The notes under the pieces: model-generated | What the model was told of the DNA's origin: nothing | The model's input: the letters and a program-made list of their open reading frames with translations, nothing else | Database searches by the model: none | Shown: positions 17,868 to 27,032 of the stretch, one piece after another | Position numbering within the stretch: position 1 is the first letter of the stretch | Layout: the number at the start of each line of letters is the position of its first letter | Translations under genes and position numbers: made by a program | Origin: Paenibacillus sp. MAHUQ-63 | GTDB taxonomy: Bacteria > Bacillota > Bacilli > Paenibacillales > NBRC-103111 | Reading direction: 5' to 3' | DNA length: 64,000 nt | Assembly: GCF_028765165.1 (NCBI RefSeq) | Contig: NZ_JARADB010000001.1 | Location: 1,178,001-1,242,000, forward strand

Positions 17868-19202
17868 ATGAAAAAATTCACTCAAATATCAACTGTATTG
17901 CTCGCGGCGAGCGTCCTGCTTGCAGGCTGCGGCGGCGGCGAGAAAGCGGCAGACAGCGCAGCGGCAACAGCTGCAGCCGGCGGTTCCAAAGAGAAAGTCA
18001 AGCTCTCCATCTGGCATAACTGGTCCGGTCAAGATGCGAAAGCGATCGCGATGCGCAAAATTCTCGACGACTTCAAAGCGCAAAACACCGATATCGAGCT
18101 CGAGGTTGAAGGACTTCCGACAGACGGTTTGAAAACCCGTTTGAAAACGGTAGCCGCGGCAAACGAAATGCCGGACCTGTTCGTGATGTGGCCGGATGCG
18201 ATGACGAAGGAATTCGTTAGCGGAGACCTGCTGCAGCCGATCAATGAATTCCTGGACAGCAAGCCGGAGTGGAAAAACAACTTCATTCCGAACGCGCTGG
18301 ACGGCTATACCGTTGACGGTAAAGTGTACTCCGTTCCGATGAACTTATCGCCGACTTCTTTCATTTATTACAACAAAGCGCTCTTCGATCAATATAAGGT
18401 ACAAGTGCCAAAAACGTGGGACGAGCTTAACGCGGCGATCAAAACGTTCAACGACAACAAAATCATCCCGATCGCGCTTGGCAACAAAGCCAACTGGGCG
18501 GTTCAATCCACGATCTTCAGTGCGATTGCCGACCGGACGACAGGCACGGACTGGTTCCTGAAAGCGGCGAAGCAAGATGGCGCCAAATTCACCGATCCGG
18601 AATTCATCCAATCCTTGAATACGCTCAAATCGCTCAGCGACAACAAAGCGTTCCAAGACGGCTTCAACAGCATCGATCAAAATCAGATGAGACAGCTGTA
18701 CTTCCAAGGCAAAGCCGCTATGTTCATCGACGGCGGTTGGGCGATGGCCGACGTTGTGCAGAACACACCGAAAGATGTACTTGCGAACACGCACATCGCG
18801 CTGCTGCCTCCGGTTAACGGCGGTAAGGGCGAAGCTCAAACAACGTCCGGCGTCGTCGGAACAGGCCTTGGCGTCAGCAAGAAGCTGACAGGCGCGAAGA
18901 AAGACGCTGCGCTTAAGCTGTTCTATGCTCTATCCGGACCGGAAGGCCAGCAAGCAACGCTTAACAGCTCTACGCTCGTGAGCTACAAGATCGATCTGGA
19001 CCCAAGCAAAGCGCATCCGCTCTTCGTTGAGTTGAACGAACTGATGAAAACGACGAAAATCACGCCAGTTTACGATTCCAAATTGAGTTCAGCGACCGTT
19101 GAAGTCATCAATAACAGCTTGCAAGAGCTGCTGATGGGCGGTAACGCCGAAGCGATCGCGAAGAAGATTCAAGATTCGCAAGCAAGCGCAGTCGGTAAAT
19201 AA
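17868..19202 (+). CDS. Sugar ABC transporter substrate-binding lipoprotein
   Basis: This 444-residue protein has a type II signal peptide (MKKFTQISTVLLAASVLLAG, then the lipobox Cys in LAGC) and an extracellular solute-binding family 1 fold (KLSIWHNWSG, MPDLFVMWPDAMTKEF, SPTSFIYYNKALFDQ, GKAAMFIDGGWAMA). It would be tethered outside the membrane and deliver an oligosaccharide to the two downstream permeases. With a GH2 beta-mannosidase at the end of the same run of genes, mannooligosaccharides are the likely ligand, by context only. AGGAGG precedes the ATG. A stem-loop lies between it and the permease genes. Confidence 0.94.
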   Translation: MKKFTQISTVLLAASVLLAGCGGGEKAADSAAATAAAGGSKEKVKLSIWHNWSGQDAKAIAMRKILDDFKAQNTDIELEVEGLPTDGLKTRLKTVAAANEMPDLFVMWPDAMTKEFVSGDLLQPINEFLDSKPEWKNNFIPNALDGYTVDGKVYSVPMNLSPTSFIYYNKALFDQYKVQVPKTWDELNAAIKTFNDNKIIPIALGNKANWAVQSTIFSAIADRTTGTDWFLKAAKQDGAKFTDPEFIQSLNTLKSLSDNKAFQDGFNSIDQNQMRQLYFQGKAAMFIDGGWAMADVVQNTPKDVLANTHIALLPPVNGGKGEAQTTSGVVGTGLGVSKKLTGAKKDAALKLFYALSGPEGQQATLNSSTLVSYKIDLDPSKAHPLFVELNELMKTTKITPVYDSKLSSATVEVINNSLQELLMGGNAEAIAKKIQDSQASAVGK

Positions 19203-19223
19203 ACACTTATACTAAAAATATCC

Positions 19224-19248
19224 AGCCCTCCACATCTGTGGCAGGGCT
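19224..19248 (+). promoter_or_regulatory. Intergenic stem-loop between binding protein and permease genes
   Basis: AGCCCT (19224-19229) pairs with AGGGCT (19243-19248), extended by CCACA/TGTGG. It has no long T run (GATACTTT follows). Such stems after binding-protein genes commonly stabilise the upstream mRNA and give more binding protein than permease. That role is inferred. Confidence 0.6.
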
Positions 19249-19280
19249 AGATACTTTCACATGCAAAGGAAGTGAGCATA

Positions 19281-20156
19281 ATGAATGCATCCTATGTCCG
19301 CAGGTTCGTTATACTAAGTCTTGCGCCTGCCATTTTAATCTATGCTTTATTCGTATTCGTCCCCGTCATCTGGTCCTCGTACTACAGCTTTTTTGACTGG
19401 AAAGGAATCGGAGCGGCGAAATTTATCGGTCTGAAAAACTATGTGGAGATCATCCACGATCCGATTTTCTGGAGATCATTGAAAAATAACTTTATTTTCT
19501 TGATCGTATCCGTCTTCGGCCAGCTTCCTATCGCGCTTATACTGGCTATTCTGCTTCATAAAAGCAATGCGCTGCAAAGGTTCATCCGCTCGGCCGTATT
19601 CGTTCCAATGGTCCTCTCCTCCGTCGTCATCGGGATGATCTGGCAGTACATTTATCACCCGCAAATCGGCATCCTGAACTTCCTGCTCGACAAGCTGGGA
19701 TTGTCTAGCTGGAAGCTGCAGTGGCTGTCGGATTCGAAAATCGCCATCTTCGCGCTAGCGCCTCCGCTCATCTGGAGCTTCGTAGGACTATATCTCATTA
19801 TTTTCATTTCCGCTTTCCAAAACATTCCCGGCGAAATTCACGATGCCGCTCAAATCGACGGCGCTGAGGGAGCCCGCAAAATGTTCTCGATCACGCTGCC
19901 TATGATCTGGACGACCGTGCAAATCGCCATCATTCTATGTATCTCCGGCAGCTTGAAATCCTTCGATCTCGTTTATGTGATGACCAAGGGCGGTCCTGCT
20001 CACGCGACCGAGCTGCTCGCAACGTATATGTATAACTCGACGTTCTCCTCTTACCGTTACGGCTTCGGAAGTGCGATCTCTACGTCAATCGTCCTCATCA
20101 GCTTGATCTTCATCGGCTTAAGCCAATGGATTACCAGCCGCAAATCGAAAGCATAA
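19281..20156 (+). CDS. Sugar ABC transporter permease, MalF/UgpA type
   Basis: A 291-residue inner-membrane protein with six predicted spans and the EAA loop EIHDAAQIDGAEGARKMF, which contacts the ATPase. FFDWKGIG near the N-terminus is typical of carbohydrate permeases of this class. The ATG at 19281 is chosen because AAGGAAG lies 8 bases upstream. A GTG three codons earlier overlaps that site. It pairs with the next gene to form the channel. No ATPase gene is present, so the transporter probably uses a shared MsmX-like ATPase, as many Bacillales sugar importers do. Confidence 0.94.
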   Translation: MNASYVRRFVILSLAPAILIYALFVFVPVIWSSYYSFFDWKGIGAAKFIGLKNYVEIIHDPIFWRSLKNNFIFLIVSVFGQLPIALILAILLHKSNALQRFIRSAVFVPMVLSSVVIGMIWQYIYHPQIGILNFLLDKLGLSSWKLQWLSDSKIAIFALAPPLIWSFVGLYLIIFISAFQNIPGEIHDAAQIDGAEGARKMFSITLPMIWTTVQIAIILCISGSLKSFDLVYVMTKGGPAHATELLATYMYNSTFSSYRYGFGSAISTSIVLISLIFIGLSQWITSRKSKA

Positions 20157-20175
20157 TGAAAGGAGGAACGCGCGC

Positions 20176-21054
20176 ATGCAACCTATTGCCGCACAACCTG
20201 TACAAGCAAGATCATCCAAAACAGCCTTGTCATTCGGGCTGATCAAGCAAGGCGTGCTGTGGACCTTTTTAACCATCTACGCCGTTCTAACGTTATTTCC
20301 ATTGCTCTGGCTCATCATTTCCTCTTTCAAGACGACAGGGGAATTCTTCAACAGTCCGTTCGGGCTTCCGACTTCCTGGCAATTCGCCAACTACGCTACA
20401 GCCTGGAAATCGTCCAAAATGGGGACGGCCTTCCTAAACTCCGTCATTGTTTCCCTGGTATCGCTGGCACTTACTTTATTCGTCAGCTCCCTGGCCGCCT
20501 ATGTGCTTGCCAGACTGAAGTTCCGTTTCAAAGGCCTCATTCTGACGTTCTTCGTGATCGGGATGCTGATTCCGATTCACAGCACGCTGGTTCCGCTCTT
20601 CATTCTGCTGAAGCAGGTTGGCCTGCTGAACTCGTACTGGGCACTTATTCTGCCTTATACCGCCTTCGCTCTGCCAACGGCGATCTTCGTACTGACGGCT
20701 TACCTGTCCTCGGTGCCCAAAGAGATCGAAGAAGCCGCCTATATTGACGGCACACGGCTTTGGGGTGTATTCTGGCGCATAATGCTGCCAATTTCACTAC
20801 CGGCTCTATCAACTGTTATCATCTTGAGCTTTCTGCATTTCTGGAACGACTTTTCGTTCGCGCTCGTTTTCATTTCCAAAAGCAGCATGAAAACATTGCC
20901 GCTGAGCATCGCCAACTTTGCTGACGGCTATCAAACCGATTACGGCTTGACGCTTGCCGCCATGACAATTGCCGTTATTCCGACCATCGCCGTCTACTTG
21001 GGCTTCCAAGAGCAGGTGATGAAAGGCATGACCGCCGGCGCCGTGAAAGGCTAA
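20176..21054 (+). CDS. Sugar ABC transporter permease, MalG/UgpE type
   Basis: A 292-residue inner-membrane protein with six spans and the EAA loop EIEEAAYIDGTRLWGVF. The segments FKTTGEFFNSPFGLPTSW and LHFWNDFSFALVFISKSSMKTLP are characteristic of CUT1-family second permeases. GAAAGGAGG precedes the ATG, which is 20 bases after the first permease. Together with the preceding two genes it forms an ABC importer lacking its own ATPase. Confidence 0.94.
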   Translation: MQPIAAQPVQARSSKTALSFGLIKQGVLWTFLTIYAVLTLFPLLWLIISSFKTTGEFFNSPFGLPTSWQFANYATAWKSSKMGTAFLNSVIVSLVSLALTLFVSSLAAYVLARLKFRFKGLILTFFVIGMLIPIHSTLVPLFILLKQVGLLNSYWALILPYTAFALPTAIFVLTAYLSSVPKEIEEAAYIDGTRLWGVFWRIMLPISLPALSTVIILSFLHFWNDFSFALVFISKSSMKTLPLSIANFADGYQTDYGLTLAAMTIAVIPTIAVYLGFQEQVMKGMTAGAVKG

Positions 21055-21093
21055 TTCGGATCGAAACACACAGCTAAGGAGGTCAATAGCGTT

Positions 21094-22863
21094 ATGGTCA
21101 AATGGTTCGGCGATTCGCTGAGAAGCAAACTATCCGTCATTATGCTCATGACGACATTGATCCCTTTGCTGTTCCTCGGTACGTTCGCCTTCGTCATCTC
21201 CTCCAACATTACGGAGGAGAAGGCCCAGCAGGCGGGCCTGGACACACTGGCGCAGATGGACGCCAAATTCCGTTTCATTTTGCAGGATGTGGAGAACATG
21301 TCGCTCTTCCTCATCGGACAAAGCGAAGTTCAGGCGTATATGAATAGACCGGACGAAACGGCCAAAATCAAAATTTTAGGCCTCATGACCAATCTCGTTT
21401 ACTCCAAGGATTACATTTCAAACATTACGATCTTTTCAAACAATCCGAATGCAAGCGACCCTCTCTCCACGTCGACGATTTACAAAACGAACATGCTTGA
21501 AATGGTCGATATCGGTCAGATCAAGGATAAAACGTGGACGAATCTGTATCATATCCAAAATTATTTAGGCGATCGGCGGGTGTTTTCCTTCATTCGTCCT
21601 TACCGCAGCTATAACAATTATCAAACGCTGGGATGGCTCTCGATTACGCTCGACGAGCAGGTGCTGTCCCGCATCTGGTCCGAACCGAAGCTGGCCGAAG
21701 GCCACGGGCAGGTAGCGCTGCTCAACACACGCAATGACATTATGTCGGCGACCGACAAGAGCTGGCTTACCCTGCCTGTCGAGTCGATCTTCCCCGGCGT
21801 CAGCAAGAACATCCAAGCGAAGCCTTCCGGCGAGTGGACCTACGGCCAAGGGAAGGACAAGCAGAATGTGCTGTATTACCGGGAGCCTTCCATCGGATGG
21901 ACGCTGCTCGGTATCATCCCCTCTCAGCTCTATCGCGCACAAAACAGGTATATTTTGCAGCTATCCGGCATCGCCGTCGTGCTGGCTGTGCTGACGAACG
22001 TTGTGCTGACATTGTTCGTGATTCAACGGGTGACGAATCCGCTTCGCGTTCTAACACGTCTGCTCAGCAAAATTAATCCCAACGAGCCCCTGCCGCAATA
22101 TGCAGCGGATTCGCGGGATGAAATCGGAAGGCTCGCACAGAGCTACAATATGCTGGGCACGCATATCGAAGCGCTCAAGAAGCAGCTCATTCATGAGGAG
22201 ACGCGCAAAAAGGAAGCGGACATGCGAGCGCTGCAGGCGCAAATCAATCCGCATTTTCTGTACAATACGCTGTCGTCCATTCATTGGATCGCACTGCTCG
22301 CTGAGGAGGAACGCATTGCCGAGATGGTCGGGGCATTGAGCGACTTCCTGCGGTTCAGCTTGAACAAAGGCAAGGAATACTGCACCGTCGCTCAAGAGAT
22401 CGCCCATATTCGGAATTATGTCCTCGTGCAGTCGATTCGCTTCCCCGATGAATTCGAGGTTGCCTACACCGTCGACGCTGCGCTGAATAACACCTATATG
22501 CTGAAGCTGCTGCTTCAACCGCTGGTGGAGAATGCGATGATTCATGGCATTCAGAAGAAAGAGGTCAAGGGCAACATAGCCATCTATATCGAGCAAAAAG
22601 GATCTATGATCCATTTCAAAGTTATGGATGACGGCATCGGGATGACCGAGGAGCAGCTGAACGCAGTCCGGGCCAGCTTGAATCCGCAGCATGGCCTGCC
22701 TGCAGCCGATGCAAGCTACGGTATGCGCAATGTGCATGAACGGCTGCAGCTGCATTATGGACCTGAATCCGGCCTGACGGTCGAGAGCAAATGGCAAGCG
22801 GGCACCTGCGTTTCATTTGTCATACCAATATTGGAGGAACGCCATGAGAATCATGATCGTTGA
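21094..22863 (+). CDS. YesM-type sensor histidine kinase
   Basis: A 589-residue membrane kinase. There is a membrane span near residues 14-38, an extracytoplasmic sensing region to ~285, a second span, HAMP (RVTNPLRVLTRLLSKI), then the His_kinase segment QAQINPHFLYNTLSSIHW with phospho-acceptor His387. The HATPase motifs are QPLVENAMIHG, DDGIGM and GMRNVHERL. AAGGAGG lies upstream. Its last 20 bases overlap the response regulator gene. In Bacillales such kinases sense extracellular sugars, often with the neighbouring binding protein, and switch on the linked transporter. Here the likely signal is a mannoside. Confidence 0.95.
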   Translation: MVKWFGDSLRSKLSVIMLMTTLIPLLFLGTFAFVISSNITEEKAQQAGLDTLAQMDAKFRFILQDVENMSLFLIGQSEVQAYMNRPDETAKIKILGLMTNLVYSKDYISNITIFSNNPNASDPLSTSTIYKTNMLEMVDIGQIKDKTWTNLYHIQNYLGDRRVFSFIRPYRSYNNYQTLGWLSITLDEQVLSRIWSEPKLAEGHGQVALLNTRNDIMSATDKSWLTLPVESIFPGVSKNIQAKPSGEWTYGQGKDKQNVLYYREPSIGWTLLGIIPSQLYRAQNRYILQLSGIAVVLAVLTNVVLTLFVIQRVTNPLRVLTRLLSKINPNEPLPQYAADSRDEIGRLAQSYNMLGTHIEALKKQLIHEETRKKEADMRALQAQINPHFLYNTLSSIHWIALLAEEERIAEMVGALSDFLRFSLNKGKEYCTVAQEIAHIRNYVLVQSIRFPDEFEVAYTVDAALNNTYMLKLLLQPLVENAMIHGIQKKEVKGNIAIYIEQKGSMIHFKVMDDGIGMTEEQLNAVRASLNPQHGLPAADASYGMRNVHERLQLHYGPESGLTVESKWQAGTCVSFVIPILEERHENHDR

Positions 22864-24424
22864 CGATGAAGTCATCATTCGTACGGGACTTGCGAAAGTC
22901 ATCAAATGGAAAGAGATCGGGATCGATTTGCTGGCACCGGCCGCCTCGGCGGAAGAAGCGCTGCGGCGTATGCCGGAGGAGCATCCTCATATTCTGTTGA
23001 CCGACATTCGCATGAAGCATATGAACGGTCTGGAGCTTGCCGCCAAGGCCAAAGAACTGCTGCCGGAAATCGAAACGATCATTCTCTCGGGCTATGACGA
23101 TTTCGTCTATATGCAGCAGGCGATCAGGCAGGGCGTCAGCGACTATTTGCTGAAATCCAGCCGTCCCGAAGAAATCATGAAGACCGTGCTCAAGGTCAAG
23201 CAGAGCATTGAACAGAAGTGGAAGCACCATAACCAAGATCAGTACAAAAATAAAGAGATCCGCAACCGGCTATTCGAACAGCTGGTGATTGAAGGCGCGA
23301 CGGCAGCTATGGATGCCAATCTGTTATCCGAATATTTGCCGCGCTTACTTCCTCAACCGGATGCAGAGGGCAGCCTCTTTCACGTCTGCATGGTGACCGC
23401 GGAAGGCTGGGATGAGTCGGCGGCTGCGACCTCTCTGCTCTTATTCGCCGTAGATAATATGCTGCATGAGCTGATCCGCTGCGAGACTTTGATTCACAAG
23501 CAGCGGATTGTTGTCGCTATGCAGCAGAAAGCCGGCTCCGAGGCTTACGCTCCTCCTCAGGCGGCGCTGGACAAAATTGAGCGGCTGCTCAAATGCAAAG
23601 TATGCCTCTCGATCGGAAAGCCGGTTCATCGGGCTGAAGATTTGCATGAATCTTATACAGCAGCTGAATATGCCCATAGCTATAAACCGCTTTTGGAGAC
23701 ATCCATCCTGGATTATTCGGATATTGTCGTTCGCAAAGGAGGCAAGACGGTCTGTTCCCATGAGGAGGAACGGGAGCTTTCCGCCATTCTGCTCGAGAAC
23801 GACTCCATTGCACTGAAAAACTGGGTGCACCGGTATATGCAGCCGGAGCTGGAAGATCCGCAGATGACGATCGAATCCCTGGAGTCCTTGACCCGCTCCG
23901 CCGCGCTATCGGCGCATCGCTGGCTCGAGCGCGTGATGGCCGCTACTGGGCGCACCGGCAGCATCGAGGAACAGGTGGGTCCGCTCGTCCTGCACCGCGG
24001 CACCGGGCTGAAAGACGTGCTGTTCCAGCACCTGCTCGCCCTCATGGAGCTCTACCACCATAGGCTTGGGGAAGGCCAAGCGACGCATACCCAGAAAGCG
24101 ATGGCTTACATCCAGCAAAATTTGGGCAAAGACGTGAGTCTGCAGCAGGTCGCCAAATTCGTTCATCTGCATCCGAACCATTTGAGCGAAGTGTTCAAGA
24201 AGGAAGCCGGCATTACCTTCGGCGACTATGTGACCCGGCAGAAAATCAACCGGGCGATGGAAATTCTCGCGGTATCCCCGGCCAAAGTCGCCGAAGTTGC
24301 GGGCGCGGTAGGATTCGAGGATATCAAGTATTTCAGTCAAGTGTTCAAAAAGTTCACGGGGAAAACGCCAAGCGAATTCAGGGAGGAAGCTGTCAAACAG
24401 GTTAAGCTGACTCCTCTATCATAA
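22844..24424 (+). CDS. YesN-type response regulator with AraC DNA-binding domain
   Basis: A 526-residue regulator. The receiver domain (1-120) carries Asp7/Asp8 and phospho-acceptor Asp54 (LLTDIRMKHMNG). The middle ~300 residues have no clear signature. The C-terminal AraC helix-turn-helix pair runs from MAYIQQNLGKDVSLQQVAKF through GFEDIKYFSQVFKKFTGKTPSEFR. The ATG at 22844 follows TTGGAGG and starts MRIMIVDDE. The frame upstream to 22817 has no site. It overlaps the kinase gene by 20 bases, so the two are translated together. It most likely activates this transport and hydrolase operon. Confidence 0.95.
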   Translation: MRIMIVDDEVIIRTGLAKVIKWKEIGIDLLAPAASAEEALRRMPEEHPHILLTDIRMKHMNGLELAAKAKELLPEIETIILSGYDDFVYMQQAIRQGVSDYLLKSSRPEEIMKTVLKVKQSIEQKWKHHNQDQYKNKEIRNRLFEQLVIEGATAAMDANLLSEYLPRLLPQPDAEGSLFHVCMVTAEGWDESAAATSLLLFAVDNMLHELIRCETLIHKQRIVVAMQQKAGSEAYAPPQAALDKIERLLKCKVCLSIGKPVHRAEDLHESYTAAEYAHSYKPLLETSILDYSDIVVRKGGKTVCSHEEERELSAILLENDSIALKNWVHRYMQPELEDPQMTIESLESLTRSAALSAHRWLERVMAATGRTGSIEEQVGPLVLHRGTGLKDVLFQHLLALMELYHHRLGEGQATHTQKAMAYIQQNLGKDVSLQQVAKFVHLHPNHLSEVFKKEAGITFGDYVTRQKINRAMEILAVSPAKVAEVAGAVGFEDIKYFSQVFKKFTGKTPSEFREEAVKQVKLTPLS

Positions 24425-24454
24425 GGCACCAACAATCAAGGGAGAGAACAACAC

Positions 24455-26974
24455 ATGGAATTATCAGGCTTATGGAGACTTCAACAATTCGAGGTTGGCG
24501 AGGCTAAACCGCTCGAAGTAGCGGCAGCCGGACTGGACGACCGCTTCTGGATTACAGCGCAGGTACCTGGCGATGTGCATTCCGCCCTTATCGAGCGCGG
24601 GCTTATCGATAACCCTTATTTCGGACATAACGATGCGAAGAGCCGATGGATCGAGAAGAAGGAGTGGTGGTACCGCTGCGCCTTCAACTATTCGTTCGAA
24701 GCGAATCCGGGCGAGAAGCACGAACTGACGTTCGAAGGCCTCGACACCTTCGCCACGATTTATGTCAACGGTAAGGAAATCGGCACGACGAACAATATGC
24801 TCATGGGCTATACGTTCGATGTGACGCGTGTGCTTGTGGATGGCAAGAATACGATCGCCGTCAAATTCGATCCTTTATATTTGCACAACCGGGACAAAGA
24901 GCTTGTTCAATGGTCCTCCTATACGAAGGAACGGCCTTGGCTGCGCAAAGCCGCGATGAATTTCGGCTGGGATTGGGGTCCGCGCATGGTTACTGTCGGC
25001 ATCTGGGGGAAGGTTCGCCTTGAACGCAAGCGCCTGGCCAAGCTGGACAGCGTGTTCGCCAGAACGGTATCGCGCTCCGAGTCCGCCGCATCGATTGCGG
25101 TCGACGTGGATGCCATCTCTTTCCGTAAGGGCATTGAGCGGGAATATGAAGTGCGCCTGCTAGCGCATGACGGCCAAGTTGCCGCCTCGGCGAGCGCGAT
25201 TGAAGCAAGCGGGAGCAGGGCATCCACCCATGCCTTCACGCTCGATATTGCGAATCCCCGACTATGGTGGACGCATGATCTCGGCGAGCCGTACTTGTAC
25301 GAGCTGGAGGTTCTGCTCTATGCCGACGGTGAGCTCGTAGACCGTTATAAGAAAGCCTTCGGGATTCGGACGATCGAACTCCAGCTGCAGGATGACCAAG
25401 GCAGGAACGCGTTCGCTTTCATCCTCAACGGCGTGAAGCTGTTCGCCAAAGGTGCGAACTGGATTCCTGCCGATCACTTCATCGGCAGCATTCCGGATCA
25501 GCGCTACCGGGATTTGATCGATCTCTCCGTCACGTCCCATATGAATATGCTGCGTATTTGGGCCGGCGGCATTTATGAGAAAGACGTGTTCTATGAAGAG
25601 TGCGACAAGCGCGGTGTGCTCGTTTGGCAGGATTTTGCCTTCGCGAACGCGTTATTCCCTGATTATAACCATGACTTCATGGAGAACGTACGCCGAGAAG
25701 TCGTCTACAACATCAAGCGGTTACGCAATTATACGTCCCTGGCTTTATGGTGCGGAAACAACGAAATTGACTGGCTCTACGATATGAAATCGTCCGGAGG
25801 CGACATTGACTGCCCGTTCTGGGGGGAAATCATCTATCATGAACTGATCCCGGAGGCGCTGGAGCTGCTCGATGACAGCCGCGCTTACTGGCCTTCCTCC
25901 CCATTCGGCGGCAATGACGCGAACGATCCCGATGTCGGCGACCGGCATAATTGGCAGGTGTGGCACGGTTCTGTCTATCCTCGCCAGTTCGGCGATGCAC
26001 CGCTTCTGGATTACAGTATCGAAGGCGTCACGTTCAAAAATTACAAGAAAGACTTCACCCTCTTCAGCAGTGAATTCGGCATGCACGCTTCCGCGAACCG
26101 GTACACGCTGGAGAAAAATATTCCGGACGGCCAGTTTTATTGGAACAGCGTAGAAATGGCGTATCGGAACAAGGATACGAATCATCAGAAGGGCATCCTG
26201 CTTATGGAAGGCTACACCGGCATTCCGTCCGACATCGAGGCGTATATGAACTTCTCCATGCTGACCCAAGCCGAGGGCTTGAAATACGGTATCGAGCACT
26301 ACCGGCGCAACAAGCACCGGACGAGCGGATCGCTCGTATGGCAGCTCAACGACAGCTGGCCGGGAACGAGCTGGTCGCTGATCGACTATGAGCTGCTGCC
26401 GAAAGCTTCTTTCTACTATGCCAAAAAGTTTTATCACCCGCTGCTGCTTTCACTCGATCACGAGCCAGGACAACCGCTTCGCGTCTGGGCGGTTAACGAC
26501 ACGCTGGACGTGCTGGCCGGAGATGTCGTGCTGACGGTGTTGAACTTCGCAGGCGAGGAGCTGTTCAGCCATACGTTCCCGGCTCAAGTAGCGGCGAATG
26601 CAGCCGTCATGCTCGGCAGCCTGGAAGAAGCCGATGTGCTGGGAGGCGCTTCGCCAAGCGAGGTGGTCGTTAAGCTGAGCACAACGGCATGGGCGGCGCC
26701 GGACAACCTGTTCTATCTGCGCGATCAGAAGGATCTCCAGCTGCCGCAGACCAAGCTGAGCGTTATCGTGGACGAAGCTGCGCAAACGGTGCAAATCACG
26801 GCGCAAGGCGCTCACGCCCGCATGGTGAAGATCGACGTTCCGCAGGGCAACATCCGCTTCAGCGATAACTTCATGGACTTACTGGCCGGCGAGCAAGTCA
26901 CCGTGAAGATCAGCGACCCGTCGGGTAACAAAGTCGCACTCAAGGGCTTACAAGTGCGCGCAATCAATATGTAG
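24455..26974 (+). CDS. GH2 beta-mannosidase
   Basis: This 839-residue cytoplasmic enzyme matches the beta-mannosidase branch of GH2: an N-terminal sugar-binding jelly roll (LSGLWRLQQFEV, VPGDVHSALIERGLI), a beta-sandwich, and the TIM barrel with KGANWIPADHF, the acid/base Glu437 in LWCGNNEID, and the nucleophile Glu540 in FSSEFGMHA. It removes terminal beta-1,4-mannose from imported mannooligosaccharides. It lies 30 bases after the response regulator gene, behind a GGGAGAG site, and is the last gene before a strong terminator. The signature residues make the mannosidase call more likely than beta-galactosidase or glucuronidase. Confidence 0.94.
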   Translation: MELSGLWRLQQFEVGEAKPLEVAAAGLDDRFWITAQVPGDVHSALIERGLIDNPYFGHNDAKSRWIEKKEWWYRCAFNYSFEANPGEKHELTFEGLDTFATIYVNGKEIGTTNNMLMGYTFDVTRVLVDGKNTIAVKFDPLYLHNRDKELVQWSSYTKERPWLRKAAMNFGWDWGPRMVTVGIWGKVRLERKRLAKLDSVFARTVSRSESAASIAVDVDAISFRKGIEREYEVRLLAHDGQVAASASAIEASGSRASTHAFTLDIANPRLWWTHDLGEPYLYELEVLLYADGELVDRYKKAFGIRTIELQLQDDQGRNAFAFILNGVKLFAKGANWIPADHFIGSIPDQRYRDLIDLSVTSHMNMLRIWAGGIYEKDVFYEECDKRGVLVWQDFAFANALFPDYNHDFMENVRREVVYNIKRLRNYTSLALWCGNNEIDWLYDMKSSGGDIDCPFWGEIIYHELIPEALELLDDSRAYWPSSPFGGNDANDPDVGDRHNWQVWHGSVYPRQFGDAPLLDYSIEGVTFKNYKKDFTLFSSEFGMHASANRYTLEKNIPDGQFYWNSVEMAYRNKDTNHQKGILLMEGYTGIPSDIEAYMNFSMLTQAEGLKYGIEHYRRNKHRTSGSLVWQLNDSWPGTSWSLIDYELLPKASFYYAKKFYHPLLLSLDHEPGQPLRVWAVNDTLDVLAGDVVLTVLNFAGEELFSHTFPAQVAANAAVMLGSLEEADVLGGASPSEVVVKLSTTAWAAPDNLFYLRDQKDLQLPQTKLSVIVDEAAQTVQITAQGAHARMVKIDVPQGNIRFSDNFMDLLAGEQVTVKISDPSGNKVALKGLQVRAINM

Positions 26975-26989
26975 GGTTTGGCCATAACA

Positions 26990-27029
26990 AAAAAGCATCG
27001 GCAAGTGATGACACTTGCCGATGCTTTTT
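26990..27029. terminator. Strong bidirectional terminator
   Basis: A perfect 18-base stem (26990-27007 with 27012-27029) around the loop ATGA, starting AAAAAGCATCGG and ending CCGATGCTTTTT. It lies between the convergent beta-mannosidase and aminotransferase genes and can end both transcripts. Confidence 0.92.
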
Positions 27030-27032
27030 GTG

